The position numbers and the translations under genes were made by a program. From Triatoma infestans (lineage: Eukaryota > Arthropoda > Insecta > Hemiptera > Reduviidae): DNA of 64,000 nt. Positions 1 to 11,412 of this stretch are shown here, in pieces. The notes below the pieces were generated by a model, which did not search any database, was not told the origin of the DNA, and saw nothing but the letters and a program-made list of their open reading frames with translations. The stretch is from positions 1 to 64,000 of the forward strand of contig JAAEAF010002586.1 of assembly GCA_011037195.1 (NCBI GenBank). The letters run 5' to 3'. How positions within the stretch are numbered: position 1 is the stretch's first letter; each line of letters starts with the position of its first letter.

Positions 1-2140
1 TTACCTAACATGTACATACTTTGAACTTAATACAAGTACATACAATATTATGCGCCCATATGTATTTAGTAATATTAATTATAATATGAGTGTATGTAAT
101 AATTATCTATTACACTTGTGTACATAGACCTTTGAGTAAAACCTTTTTAACAATAAAGCTACTTCATAACCTATAAATAACTGTAAGCTGCTTCATATTT
201 AAAAAAAATGTTACTATTGCAGCATTTCTATAAAATGCTATAATGATCTAAAATTAGAATCAATGATTTTATGTATTTGCTATCTTATTAGTTTTTCGAA
301 ACAAACTTTTTTTGACGGCAGCGAAAACGATCAACAAGCTTCAAAAAACGACAAATAGAGATAATAGCCTGTGAATACCTTAAGGGGTGGTTAAACTGAG
401 AGCAAGACTTCGAAAAGCTGTTTCCACGATATGCAGGAAGATCTCTCTAGGACCTTGGTCCATTTTGGATTGTAGCGCATTTTAATAAAAATAGAATAGT
501 TTGAAAAGACTTTCTGCGTAGACGAGTAGCGTTTGGTGCAAGCGGATTCCCCGGGGTTGCTGTTACAATGTTTTGACCCAGCAAAGCTGAATAAAAACCA
601 CATAAACACCGAAAAGAAGTTGGTCAAAGAAGACTTTGCTTTAGTGAGCACTTGGGCAATCCCCGTAAAGGACTGGGGACGGACTAATTTCTGCACTTTC
701 CAAAGCCTCAATATAAAAATATTTCATCTTTATTAGCATCTTTGGCTGGACTGTAGACTACTCCAGAAAGTAGTCCTAGAGTCAACTCTCCTAAGAATGA
801 CGGATGACCAAATAAATCGGAAAATAATCTTGGGAAAAACCAGTTTCATTGCCCGAAAGTTACTATGATTTTCTTAGAATTAAGGGATAGATAATAGATA
901 TTAATCAATATAAATACTTTTGCGATGTAAGAAAGGCAATTTCATCTAAAGACTCTTCAGTAAAAACTGGCTCTTCGGTGCTTGTTCCCAGGCTGGTTAT
1001 TTCCTTCTTGATAGCTTTTTTAGATATTGCTTTATGTCGCTTCAAGGATCGATTTTTTTTTTTTATTATTCACAGCTTGGTTCTTAAAATTGCGGCCTAT
1101 TCGTCCCGACAATTTAGGAGTTGTGACAGAGGGAGGATAATGCGCATGTATCTTGCGCTGGTGCAGCTGTTATCAGCAACATGAAGACTTCAGGATTTGA
1201 TGATCTTTACGGTGAATTACCTCAAAAGAAAAAGAAACTGTTTATTCCATTAGATTTTCTCATCCTCTTTCCAATCGTGTTAGATCATTGTTTGTTTTTA
1301 TAAAAAAAAAAAATCAGAAAAACATATTGAAACAATATCAGAGAAAATCTCGGAAAAAAGAATGTAAACCATTTTTCCAATAATATTTTTACCATTCAGT
1401 GAAATTTTCTTCAAAAAGGGAGTTTGTAAATACAAAATTAAACATATACTAGAAAAAACACAACTGTATCTACAAATTTTTTATGAATTTAATAAAAATA
1501 TATTACTTGTTTTTCTTTATACTAACAATGTATATGGAGCGTCCAATAATCTTGTAATACATCACTGGATATTATAGGATTTTCCGCTCGGCAGGATAAA
1601 TTTTTTCCATCGTCGTCCTTACTAGCTACAAATGATAATATACTTGTGGTCGTATTTCCATCATTGGATGTCTGAAAAAAGAAATATATATATAAATAAA
1701 TATTGTAGAGATTACCAGTTTAATGGCTTTTGGAGAAGTTCGAGCTTTTATATTGATCAAGTTGCTTTTTCTTTCTATTTTTCCTCCCCTGGTTTTCTTT
1801 TTAGAAATTGGAAAAGTTCAACTATGACATATTACAGACCACCCACCCATTACCCTCCAGGCATTCCTTTTATTTTTCATTATCGAACGTGAAATGATAT
1901 AAATAATATTACAATATCTTAATAACCATGTTATTTTTCATTTATCTCTTTCACCATTTTCAGAAGATAAAACAATAACCAATAATATTGTATAATGTTA
2001 TTGTTTGTTTAAAGAGTTTCTGTATTTATTTATTATGTATCTAAAGTAAATGAATTTATTTATGTATCTAAAGTAAATGAATTATTTCTGTATCTAAAGT
2101 AATTTGCAGCATCTGTTGTTTAAACTTTAAATAGGCATAG
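1..2140. other. Non-coding A+T-rich stretch, nothing recognised
   Basis: Short open frames occur (106 codons on minus at 391-711, 67 codons on plus at 533-736), but they overlap on opposite strands, match no family I know, and lack splice or codon signals. The end of the block (about 2031-2104) holds three tandem copies of a roughly 27-bp unit containing GTATCTAAAGTAAATGAA. Confidence 0.6.
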
Positions 2141-2990
2141 GGATGGTGTGAACAGAATAGCACTCCTTAGAGCTATGCCCAAAAGGGGCACCAATACAAT
2201 ACGTAGGATCAGTATTCTTAACGCGACCTCCAAAAATTTTTGTTAGTGATCTGAGACAAAACAAGACGATTACTATCTCCCACTTTGTTCAATTTAGGGC
2301 TGGAAAAGGCTGAATAATAGCCAATAAGACAAACCCAGGGGGAACTGAACTTAATAGAATGGTGCCAGTGTATGGCATACGCTAATAATGTACTAATATA
2401 AGCAAGAAGTAAGGCTGCATTGATTGGTGCCTTTCAGAAACTTGAAGGAATCGCTACTCCCTAAAAAATGCGATTGAAAATTAGCGATCAGAAGATTAAA
2501 TACATATCTACTGTTAGACAGGGAACAAAAGAAGAGAGTTTGTAATACAGAGGACATCCAATACACTAGACAGATACATGTCAATCCTGGTTTTAACAAG
2601 AGAAAGTCGTCCGAAGAATATATGACCTAGAACACAAAAATGGGGCATGGAAGATGCTTTCGAATGTAGAGCTGAAAGCACTCTTTTCCAAGAAGAAGAT
2701 ATTGTTAGCATAATGTCCCACTCCTATGGCTGGGACATACTGAACGAATGCCGGATTACATACAGAATTCCTAGAAGAATGTTTTCTGGTAGGCAAGGGG
2801 GTCGCAGATCGGAACGAAAAGACCTAGGCTATGGTGGATAGAGGATTTAGAGGATGACTTTAAGAAAAATAGAAGGTAGATGTCTAAAACTGTGGATCGA
2901 AAAGAATGGCTCGAGATCGTTAGAGAAGTTAAGGGCCTACAAGGAGTGTAGAGCCAAGCAATAAGTAAGTAAGTAAATATTTAATGGAAA
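2140..2990 (+). pseudogene. RTE-type LINE remnant, reverse transcriptase C-terminal part and 3' end
   Basis: Conceptual reading in shifting frames gives LSPTLFNLGLEKAE, then MAYANNVLI.ARSKAALIGA, then VRRIYDLEHKNGAWKM followed by NVELKALFQEEDIVSIMSH and GRQGGRRSERK. These are the finger/palm end and C-terminal tail of RTE-like reverse transcriptases. The catalytic box, normally YADD, reads YANN, so both metal-binding aspartates are lost. Several stops and frameshifts interrupt it. It ends near 2960-2990 in a short AAGT microsatellite (AAGTAAGTAAGTAA), a common LINE tail. The element is an old, 5'-truncated insertion. Confidence 0.8.
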
Positions 2991-3734
2991 ACAACCTCGT
3001 TGCAGGAGGGGTGAACAGAGTTCGAATTTGGGTAAACAATAAGAATATCCTACAAATAAAATAAACACGAAAATGATAACTACGCATATACTCGTAGAAC
3101 CAATAAAAATTAACTGATTTTACAAACAAAATGTTGGTTGGCTGGGACCAAGAAAAAAACTCCTTGAATTTTAAAGTTTTCTCTCTTTGGCCCCAGCCAA
3201 CAATATTTTGATAGTTTTTTGAATTAACAATAGCCAAAAGGAACTATTGTTTATATTAACTAAGTTTTTTCAATATAAATAAATACTTCAATTTCTCTTT
3301 ATTTTTATTTTCTTCATACAGATTGATTAATGGTTTACTCGATTAGAAAGAAGGAACGCAATAACATAGAGTTCCTATAAGTAAGTCTACTCACTGTGTA
3401 CAATTGTATAAAACACTAAAGGACGATTTTTACAGAAAGAATAAGAGAGAGGCAGAGTGAGAAGGAGAATGCAGTGAGAGTGAAACAGACTAGCAGTGTA
3501 ACTTGTAACAAGCTGGACTCGTTGAAATTTGGTCAACATTGATGAATTGATTCCAGGTTTATTGATAGACAACCTTCCTTATATCTTTTCGAAAGAACAG
3601 CCCATACACTTTTATTTGCTATGGGTAGAGTCTGTCTTATTCTTGTAAGGTAGATTGCCTAGAACCGCTGTAATAGGACTGTCTTCGCTTAAATCACACC
3701 ATTTAAATCTATAGGTGATATCTATATTTTCTCT

Positions 3735-4290
3735 TAGTAGTAGGAAGTGTTGCGACCGTGTCAAATTTTCAAAATTGAGTTGTCATCGGAAATACATGTT
3801 TTCACCGGAAAAATGGTTGTAGTGAAGAGTCTATATTCGTATGAACGAAATATCTCAAAAATGAGAAATCATAGGAATCTCAAAACATGGTATTATGTTG
3901 AGGTTAGTACCTCTGCATCAGACACGAAGATTACGGACAAAATCCAACAACCGGAAGAACACTTTTCTGATTTTGTTTTTTCAGTATTTCGCGATGTTTT
4001 CGAAAACGGCTCCAATTTTCTTTCAACTTCGTTCACTATCTAATTTCTTCAAAATAAATGCCTTACCAATGACCATTACCTTCCTTTTTTTTAACATTAC
4101 CGAGGGAAAATTGATTTTTTGAGGGATTCTGAGGGAACAGTAGCGTCATGCTTTCTTATAAAGTACCATTTCAGTTTAAAGAATAATTTTACTACCTATA
4201 TGATATTAATATATTAGATATGATACATGATACATTCATTAGAAGCATTTATAAAATTCCGGAAGTGCAAAGTTTTGAAAAAAAATTATT
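3735..4290 (+). repeat. Family A interspersed repeat, plus orientation
   Basis: The copy opens with GGAAGTGTTGCGACCGTGTC and passes through these landmarks in order: TTTTCACCGGAAA, a region ending CTCAAAACATGG, GACACGAAGATTACGG, CCGGAAGAACACTTTTCTGA, TTCGAAAACGGCTCC and GAGGGAAAATTGATTTTTTG. It then reads TAAAGTACCATTTCAG, ends TAAAATTCCGGAAGTGC, and shows no coding frame. This order is used to recognise the other copies. Confidence 0.75.
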
Positions 4291-4602
4291 TTAGAGGGGG
4301 GTATTGGAGATCTGCCACATAGTTTAAATTCAAATAGTACATAAGCTTGTTGGTTTTGATCGAGTGCACTCCACGCAAATCCGCTCAGTTATACAAGTGC
4401 AACACATGCCTCCTTGGTTTTCATGGCCAGCATAATTAAACATAAACGTTGGAATTTTACAGAAAACTTGTATATAAAGTTGTATTAATTGGAATGATAA
4501 GAGTAAGTCATGACCAGATTGTTTCACACCAGATTTTTTGGTAAGCAAAAATTAACAAAGTTATAGATTAAACCAAATTTAGCCCATTTAATTAAATATG
4601 GA

Positions 4603-4930
4603 GCTGATAATGTTGATTAATGAACCGTAATACGGCCTTAATATTTGTTTATTTTTTAAAAAATATTACATTTTGTATTCTTTCCTACGTTTCGATACTG
4701 AGCGTGTCATTTTCAAGGAAATATCTTATTAAAATTTATACAAATATTTTTAGAAGCACCATATATTTCAATTTTGAATTTCTTTAGTCTACTTTGCAGA
4801 TCTTTTCCTGGTTTCAATGGTTCTGCCATGGTAGATTTTAATTTAACAGTTGCAGTTCATTAATCAACATTATCAGCAAAAATTAACATAGATAAATACA
4901 GCCAAAATATCCTGCAACTGTTAAATTAAA
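4603..4930. repeat. Nested inverted-repeat (foldback) element with a hammerhead-like loop motif
   Basis: Bases 4603-4625 are the exact reverse complement of 4855-4877 (23 bp). A second 16-bp perfect inverted pair lies at 4839-4854 and 4913-4928. The spacer contains, on the minus strand, GAAACGTA preceded by an imperfect 5-bp hairpin and flanked by TTTCC and GGAAA (4681-4721). No coding content was seen. Confidence 0.6.
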
Positions 4931-5289
4931 TATTGATTAAAATTAATTTAACTGAATAATTTGTATAAATAAAAATGTAAATGTTTGTTTGTTCAAAATC
5001 TTAAATCTCCGAAAGTTCTTCACCAATTGGTTTGAAATTTTGACACAACGTTGCATTCGAAACGCGCGTATTATATTATAATATAGATGTCACACCTGTG
5101 ACAGGTAAAAACATGTTTAAAAAAAAACAGCGCCATCTGTTGGACGTAAAAGCAACACATGCTATACTAAATATTTTACGACTGCATTTCTATGTTTCCA
5201 ATTTACGCTCCATTTCTATGTTTCCGATTGCATTGTTAAACTGAATTCACGAAAAAGAAAAACAAACAGAAATTGATATGATGCCTCTG

Positions 5290-6235
5290 ACACACACAAG
5301 ATTTCTCCAGCAGGCGTTTAGTAAGTATGAACTGACTAAACGCCCGCTGGAGAACATGTGCAAAGATTCAATGACCCAACTATAGACGAAGTGGCAATTG
5401 TTATAGTCGGAGATCAATTCCAACCTAGAGATATTGTGAAACGTTCAATTGATAAAAGTTTCAGAAACTCATCGATGCTACGACGCCCCGCAATATCCAA
5501 TCATTTTTTGGGATGGTGGTGATGGATATCACTTCAACGTTAGATGATAAATCCAGTCAGTTGCGAAGAAACAAATATGAAATGCAGCGCAGTTATCTAT
5601 TATTCATACCGATTAATGATTCAAGAGAATGAAGACAATCATATTCTGATGGTGTCAATAGTTTCACAGAATCGTAGATATGTATGCAAAAATCAAAACA
5701 GAACTTTGATATTTCTCCGTTTGAATCAGACCAAGCTTCGCTCTGAAGAATAGTTCATTTGCGAGATGCAGTTGTAAATGACGATAATACAACTAACGTT
5801 GGAAGACTAACGATTTTGTCATCTTCATGTACAGGCAGTTCACGTCGTATGCATGAATACGCTCAAGATTCAATTGCGTATGTTCGTCACTACTGGCGTC
5901 CAGATCTATTCATTACATTCACATGCAATCCAGCTTGGGACGATATATTACAGCTCTTACTTCCTGGGCAATCGCCGGTGGATAGGCATGATGTCACAGC
6001 TCGTGTTTTCGGACAGAAGCTGAAATCGCTGATGGATTTCATGATAAAACATGAAGTGTTTGGGTGTGTGCGCTGCTGGATGTACTCAGTGGAATGGCAA
6101 AAGAGAGGATTACCACACGCATATATAGTAATCTGGCTCTATAACAAAATTACTTCAATCGCAATCGACGATGTAAAATGGGTTGAAATACCCGATGCCG
6201 ACGTCGATAAGGATTTGCATGAATTGTGACGAAAA
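5290..6235 (+). pseudogene. Helitron Rep (HUH nuclease) domain remnant
   Basis: Fragments in order: KYELTKRPLENMCK (about 5316), HRCYDAPQYPIIFWDG (about 5475), SYRLMIQENEDNHIL (about 5600), then a longer open run at 5759-6229. That run includes RRMHEYAQDSIAYVRHYWRP, DLFITFTCNPAWDDI and RCWMYSVEWQKRGLPHAYIV. The Helitron Rep metal-binding box is usually HxH (PHAHILIWL); here the second His is Tyr (PHAYIVIWL). The catalytic tyrosine region (YxxKY) lies in the deleted part. The domain would nick and join single-stranded DNA during rolling-circle transposition; this copy cannot. Confidence 0.85.
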
Positions 6236-6344
6236 ATATGATACATGGACATAGCGGTACACTGAATCCAAAATCACCATGAATGATAGACGCCAAGCGA
6301 TATCCTCGAGCGTAACATCGAATACAGTTACAGGAAACGATGGA

Positions 6345-8145
6345 TATCCTTTTCAGCAACTGAGAATTGTCAACGGCGATACACATACACATGCCACTTT
6401 CCGCAGTGCACGTCACGCTGTGAATTTATGGAGAACGACCGACAATTGCATTAACGACGCGTGCAACACGTCACATCCAAATCAAATTCGTGCATTGCTT
6501 GCAATCATATTGACCGCCTGATCTCCTTCATCTCCAACAGAGTTATGAGGTAAATATAAATCGCACATGACTGAAGATATTTTCCGTCGAATACGCAAGG
6601 AAAATTTAAATATGAACATGGATTTCACAGCAGAAATCTGCGCGGAGAGTTGATAATGATTGAAGACTTGTGCTTAGAAATCGAGAACAAATTTCTCATC
6701 AATTGGGAATGCCACCATCTGCCATCTGCTGCTGCTTCGTGCGATGTAGAAGTGCGTCGTGAAACAAATTAAAACACGGGTGATCTTTTGTCGTATGTGC
6801 AATCAAAAATTCCTAAGCTAACGCTTGAGAGAAAAGGCATTTACGATCTTATGGAAACGTCAGTAACGAGGTTGGAGAAATTTTTTTCTAGATGCGCCAG
6901 GAGGAACTGGTAAAACGTTTTTAATTAGATTGATTCTGGCAGCAATTCGATCCCAAAAGGTCATAGTCTTAGCTCTTGGGCCGTCCGGAATAGCTGCGAC
7001 ATTGTTACCAGGTGGAAGAACTGCCCATTCCGCTTTGAAATTGCCAATGACCATGCAATTCATTGAAAGTACCACGTGCAACATTTCCAAAGCATCCGGC
7101 ATGAAAAAATTATTGCAGAAATGCAAACTTATTGTTTGGGATGAATGCACTATGGCGCACTAAATATCGCTCGAGGCTCTTAATCGATCATTGCAAGGTT
7201 TGCGTGGACCATTTGAGAACGCATTAATATTGCTTGCGAGGCGGGTGTTGGTGTAGTGGTTATGAGCATGGACTTGTAAGAGTGAGGACCCCAGTTCGAG
7301 TCCAGCGTATAACTGCTAAATTTTATATTTGTTTAAAAATGTTAATATTGCTTGCAGGAGATTTCAGGCAAATATTACCTGTAATTCTTCGATCAACACC
7401 AGCGGACGAAATAAATGCTTGCCTGGAACACTCTACTTTGTAGCGACACGTAAAGACGCTAAAATTAACTACAAATATGCGTATCAGCTGAGATATTATC
7501 ACATCAATTGCTGGAAAATGGGAATGGAAAGGTGCCGGTTGATCTGACTTCAGAAAGAATTTCATTGCATCCATAACTGCTGCAATTTAGTGAACTCAAA
7601 AGAAGAATTGGTTGAAAAAGTATTCCCAATATTCAAAGCAGTTATAATAATCACGATTGCTGAGTGAATGAGCTATTCTTCGACACCGAAAGCAGATGAA
7701 GCGGTTAATTATCCAACAGAATTTTTGAATTTACTCGATCTGCCAGAGATGCCACCGCATGTACTGCAATTGAAAATCGGCGTGCTAATTAATTATCATG
7801 TTGCAAAATATCCACCAGCCAAAGCTTTGCAACGGCACGCGGCTTGCAATAAAAAAATTAATGAGCAACTTCGTAGAAACAACCATCTCAACAGGACCTT
7901 TCAAAGGTGAAGATGCCCTCATTCCTCGCATTCTATGATTCCAACGGATATGCCTTTTCAATTTAAGAGATTGCAATTCCCAATCCAATTGGCGTTTGCT
8001 ATCACCATCAACAAAGCTCAGGGCCAATCTTTAGAATTGTGCGGTTTAGATCTAGACACGGAATGCTTCTCACACGGACAATTATATGTTGAGTGTTCTA
8101 GAGTCGGCAAACCAGGCAATTTCATATGTGCACAGACAATGTAAA
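6345..8145 (+). pseudogene. Helitron PIF1-type helicase remnant
   Basis: After the internal deletion come QLRIVNGDTHTHATF, then HPNQIRALLAIILTA, the Walker A segment DAPGGTGKTFLIRLI (about 6893-6937, crossing a frameshift) and GIAATLLPGGRTAHSALKLP. The Walker B-like KLIVWDECTMAH follows near 7125-7160, then LLAGDFRQILPVI (7340-7390) and, at 7935-8144, FAITINKAQGQSLELCG and GQLYVECSRVGKPGNF. These are helicase motifs I, II, III and V/VI of PIF1-like proteins in their normal order. Stops and frameshifts separate nearly every block. Reading across the SINE, the helicase sequence NALILLAGDFRQ is restored by joining the two target-site copies. Confidence 0.85.
7238..7341 (+). mobile_element. Short tRNA-derived SINE inserted in the Helitron helicase
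   Basis: The insert is about 104 bp, flanked by identical 14-bp target-site duplications TTAATATTGCTTGC at 7224-7237 and 7342-7355. It contains a pol III A box TGGTGTAGTGG (near 7249) and a B box AGTTCGAGTCC (near 7293), and ends in ATTTTATATTTGTTTAAAAA. Because the flanks splice the helicase reading frame together, the insertion boundaries are well defined. Confidence 0.85.
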
Positions 8146-8259
8146 CAACAAAGTATATTGTATATCCACAGACACTGTACGCTTCTTCTTATGTTTCTTT
8201 TCCATTTAACCAGACTGACCCACAGCAACTTGTGGCCGGGTACAGCTAGTCAGTAAATA

Positions 8260-9250
8260 AATATAATTTTGATGTATTACAAAAAAAAAAAATTCATAAA
8301 AGTTTCAAAAAAATTATTAATATATATAATATTAATAAAGTATAATAATAATATATTATTAGCATGTATAAAATTACAATGTAAAAAGGGGATTCGTTGC
8401 TGTTTCGCAAGTTAAGTGATAATTATAATCATTGTTTATTACAGTTATTGTAATATTTAATGTAATGGTAAAAATGAACTACAAAAACAAAAAAAAGTAT
8501 GTATAAATAATTTAATCTCAAACATTAATCTCAATAAAGAGAGGAGCAGATCCCAGTGACATGGAACCGACCCTTTCTAATCCCCTCCACTCACCAAGTA
8601 CTAATCAACCTTTGTTGGTGACATGTTTCTCTCTTTTCTGACGTACATAACATATGGGACATCCCGAGATGAACATCAAGGACAGGTTAGGGCAGCAGAA
8701 GGGAAACAATATGACACAGTAGTTGTGCCCACCTCTCTGCCATCCCTGGGCCCTGGTTGGGGTTTTATTACCCGTCTCCACACGGACATTACATATAACA
8801 ACAATCTACTAGGTTAATGTTCCACAACAACAACAACAATAACAACAACACAACAAGAACAATTTGTAACAATAGCTAACAACAACTGTAACAATACTAA
8901 TATTGTGTGCATCTGTTTGTATTACAACTAATTCATACAAATATTACTTTTGACAAATTACATCCTTTATCCTGGAGAAAGTTTCAACTTTTTTTGTTTG
9001 TTTTGTTTCAACATTTGTCATCAACATTTCATAGTATTTTTCTAATATATATGCTATTTTATTGGTGTGGACTGTTTTTGGTGGTGGGGCGTGGTTTGAG
9101 AGGTAAAAAAACCATTCTTTTATAAGCACCAAAATATTTCAAGAAAATCTGGGATGAAACACAACTTTCTCTTACTTTAAACAATACAATAATTTAAACA
9201 AGAAATTTTCTTTAAAATTCAACGTGGTGGGAATTTTAGTTGTATATTTG
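8260..9250. other. Non-coding stretch with simple repeats
   Basis: A+T-rich DNA with a CAA/AAC-rich run at about 8823-8896. No protein family is recognisable on either strand. Confidence 0.55.
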
Positions 9251-9700
9251 CGCGGCTTTATGTGAAGCGCTCTTTTTTTTCTACGCAGCAAATATTTATA
9301 TTTAAAGTCGTTGAAACCGTTTTCGAGGAAAATTCCAAAAAAAACTCAAAACCTAATTCAATTAAAATCGCACTTCCGATTAACCGATTTTGCTCCAAGT
9401 TTGGAATTTTCTCAATGCTTCGAATGTGTATTAATATTATGTAGGTGTTAAAACGATGTATTGTACTGAAATGGTACTTTATAGGAAAACATAACGCTAC
9501 TGTTCCCCCAAAAAATCAATTTACCCAGGCAAATGTTTCAAATAAAAGTGATAGGTATTTTTGTGTGTAGATAGTATACGAAGTTTAAAGAAAATTGCAA
9601 AAAAAAAAAAAATTGAAAAATAGTAAAGTGACACTTCCGCTTGAGGAATTTTGACAGGTAAGTTTCTGTCAGATCCGTGGTGATATCCAAATGGAACGTC
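9250..9700 (-). repeat. Family A repeat, minus orientation
   Basis: The plus strand shows the complement landmarks: GAAACCGTTTTCGAGGAAAA, ATCGCACTTCCGATTAACCG, GTACTTTATAGGAAAACATA, CCCAAAAAATCAATTTACC and TAAAGTGACACTTCCGCTTG. A trailing CACA-rich stretch follows at 9740-9785. Confidence 0.7.
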
Positions 9701-10009
9701 GTATGAACTTTCTGCGTCTTTTATTTTGTGAACTATGCAGTTCACACACATACACAAACATGGACACAGACACACACACATACAGACCATTTTCTTAAAA
9801 ACAAAAAAACACTTTTTTGGACTCAGGATAATAACATAATTTTGCTTAACTTTAACCAAATGTCACCGTACATGTTTTACCTGTTTTTTAATCCTTATTT
9901 TCAACTATGAAAGGAAAAATATCATATTTAAAGCTGGAATAAAGGGAACTTCAATGCTTGTGTTTAATGTTTGGGCAAACCTGATCTGGAGTGTGTGGAA
10001 GTGGCATTT

Positions 10010-10095
10010 TATCTCTTGTAGGGAACAAACTTGTGAACAATGTTAATACTTCCTCTTACCAGGGGTAAGAGAAAGTAAAAAAGTAAGAAACTGTC
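10010..10095 (-). repeat. Family A terminal hairpin and A-rich end
   Basis: The sequence reads ATACTTCCTCTTACCAGGGG then TAAGAGAAAGTAAAAA. CTCTTACC and GGTAAGAG form a perfect 8-bp stem with an AGG loop. This terminus recurs at 11385-11410, 16720-16752, 30765-30800 and 59596-59630. Confidence 0.7.
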
Positions 10096-10139
10096 GATGT
10101 AATAAAGAGAAAATAACGATATCTCAAATTGGATTTTCC

Positions 10140-10180
10140 TTTTTTAATTTCTCTTATTTATTTATTTATTTATTTATTTT
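10140..10180. repeat. ATTT microsatellite
   Basis: About six uninterrupted TTTA/ATTT units lie in a T-rich context. Confidence 0.8.
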
Positions 10181-11137
10181 TGTAGAGAAAAATGCTTAAA
10201 GAGAAAGGAAAATTAAAAAAAAGTCGTTTCCTTTTTTTCCCCGTTATAATGGAAAAATAAATTAATAAATAAATTGAAAAGTGGGAAATAATTTTTTCAA
10301 TAAGAAAAGATTAAAAAAAAAAATAAAAGAGAAATTTAGCTAAAATGAAATAATTTCAATGTTTTCAATAAAGGGTGGTGTCATGAATATATATAATATA
10401 AATATATAGGATCGTTTAAAGACAAGTTTTGTAAAAGTATTTGTCAAAGGTAGGAATTTTCAATAATCCTAAGCCGATTGGGGAGCTAGGGGAAGCTCTC
10501 CGATGTAGGCCTTTCCTTCTTATGTGCTGCGGAATTTGGCCATCTGGAATTCAATCGTGGAGTTTAAGGATACAAACCGGAGTGAGGGGGAGGTTGTGAG
10601 AGAGTGGCAGAGTGAGAGTATACGAGAAGAAGGAAGTGGTTTTCTTGTTCGACAGTGTGGCGGTACGACAACACGACGACAAGAGTTGTCCCTACTTCCG
10701 ATCTCCATCTTTTCCTATTAACTCAACTTTTAACTTAAAGGGCATTTGGGGGACGGGCGGTGAGTATGAAGGAAGAGAACTCACTTTCTAAAACTTTCTA
10801 CCCACCAACTTCTGCTTCTTCTCTCCCGCATCCATCCAGACGGGCTCTTCCACTCTCTCATACCCTCCCTCAATCTTCCTCTTTCTCTATCACACTGTCG
10901 CCTCCGCCCTCCCAGTGGCTAACAAATCCTCTACTTCCCATCCTTCTAACAAACAGCTGTTTGTTACACCACTGACCCAATTTCCTTTGTGTTTTACAAA
11001 ATTAGGTTTTAATACAAATTCTAACTACTTTCATTGTAGGGTCTTTCATTATTCCTTGGATTTATTTAAATAAAATTTAAAAAAAAAATCTGCTGTGAAA
11101 CACTCACACGACTTTCTTTTATTACAATTCTTGGAAT

Positions 11138-11175
11138 GCCGATAGATTAATTTCATTAAATATTAATCTATCGGC
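11138..11175. repeat. Perfect 14-bp stem hairpin
   Basis: GCCGATAGATTAAT and ATTAATCTATCGGC flank a 10-base loop (TTCATTAAAT). It lies between an AATCTGCTGTGAAACACTC motif (near 11088) and a family A fragment starting near 11180. Confidence 0.75.
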
Positions 11176-11179
11176 AGGG

Positions 11180-11412
11180 ATATACTATTGATACCCATTA
11201 GAAGCCAGATTTCCAAATTTGGAAGAAAATACAGTTAACTGGAAATGCGACTTTATGGAATAGGTTTTTGAGTTTTTTTTGGAATTTACTCGAAAACTTC
11301 GAATGCTGATTCATTCACACATACATACACCATTTTCCTAAAACCACCTTTTCGGACTCAGGGGTCATTTCCGATGAAAATCCTCTTACAGCCGTAAGAG
11401 AAAGTAAAAATA
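11180..11412. repeat. Rearranged family A fragment
   Basis: A plus-oriented piece (AAATGCGACTTTATGGAATA, GGAATTTACTCGAAAACTTC) is joined to a minus-oriented end (CCTCTTACAGCCGTAAGAG, then AAAGTAAAAA). Two copies in opposite directions have been fused or partly deleted. Confidence 0.55.

Larger units (their letters stand above)
4955..8249 (+). mobile_element. Degenerate Helitron rolling-circle transposon
   Basis: The right end has both Helitron hallmarks: a hairpin CCACA-gcaact-TGTGG (8220-8235), then GCCGGGTACAG and CTAG at 8246-8249 followed by T. The left end is placed approximately, by the AATGTTTGTTTGTTC sequence near 4977 that is typical of insect Helitron left ends. Inside are remnants of the Rep/helicase protein on the plus strand with many stops and frameshifts. 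The middle of the protein (end of Rep through the linker) is deleted near 6345. At 7238-7341 a SINE has inserted. The exact left border is uncertain by some tens of bases. Confidence 0.85.

Noticed and set aside
391..711. 106-codon minus-strand frame as a small gene
   Set aside because: No recognisable domain, overlapped by an open frame on the other strand, no promoter or splice context.
7238..7341. Functional tRNA gene
   Set aside because: A and B boxes are present but acceptor and anticodon stems do not pair well, and target duplications show that it is a SINE insertion.
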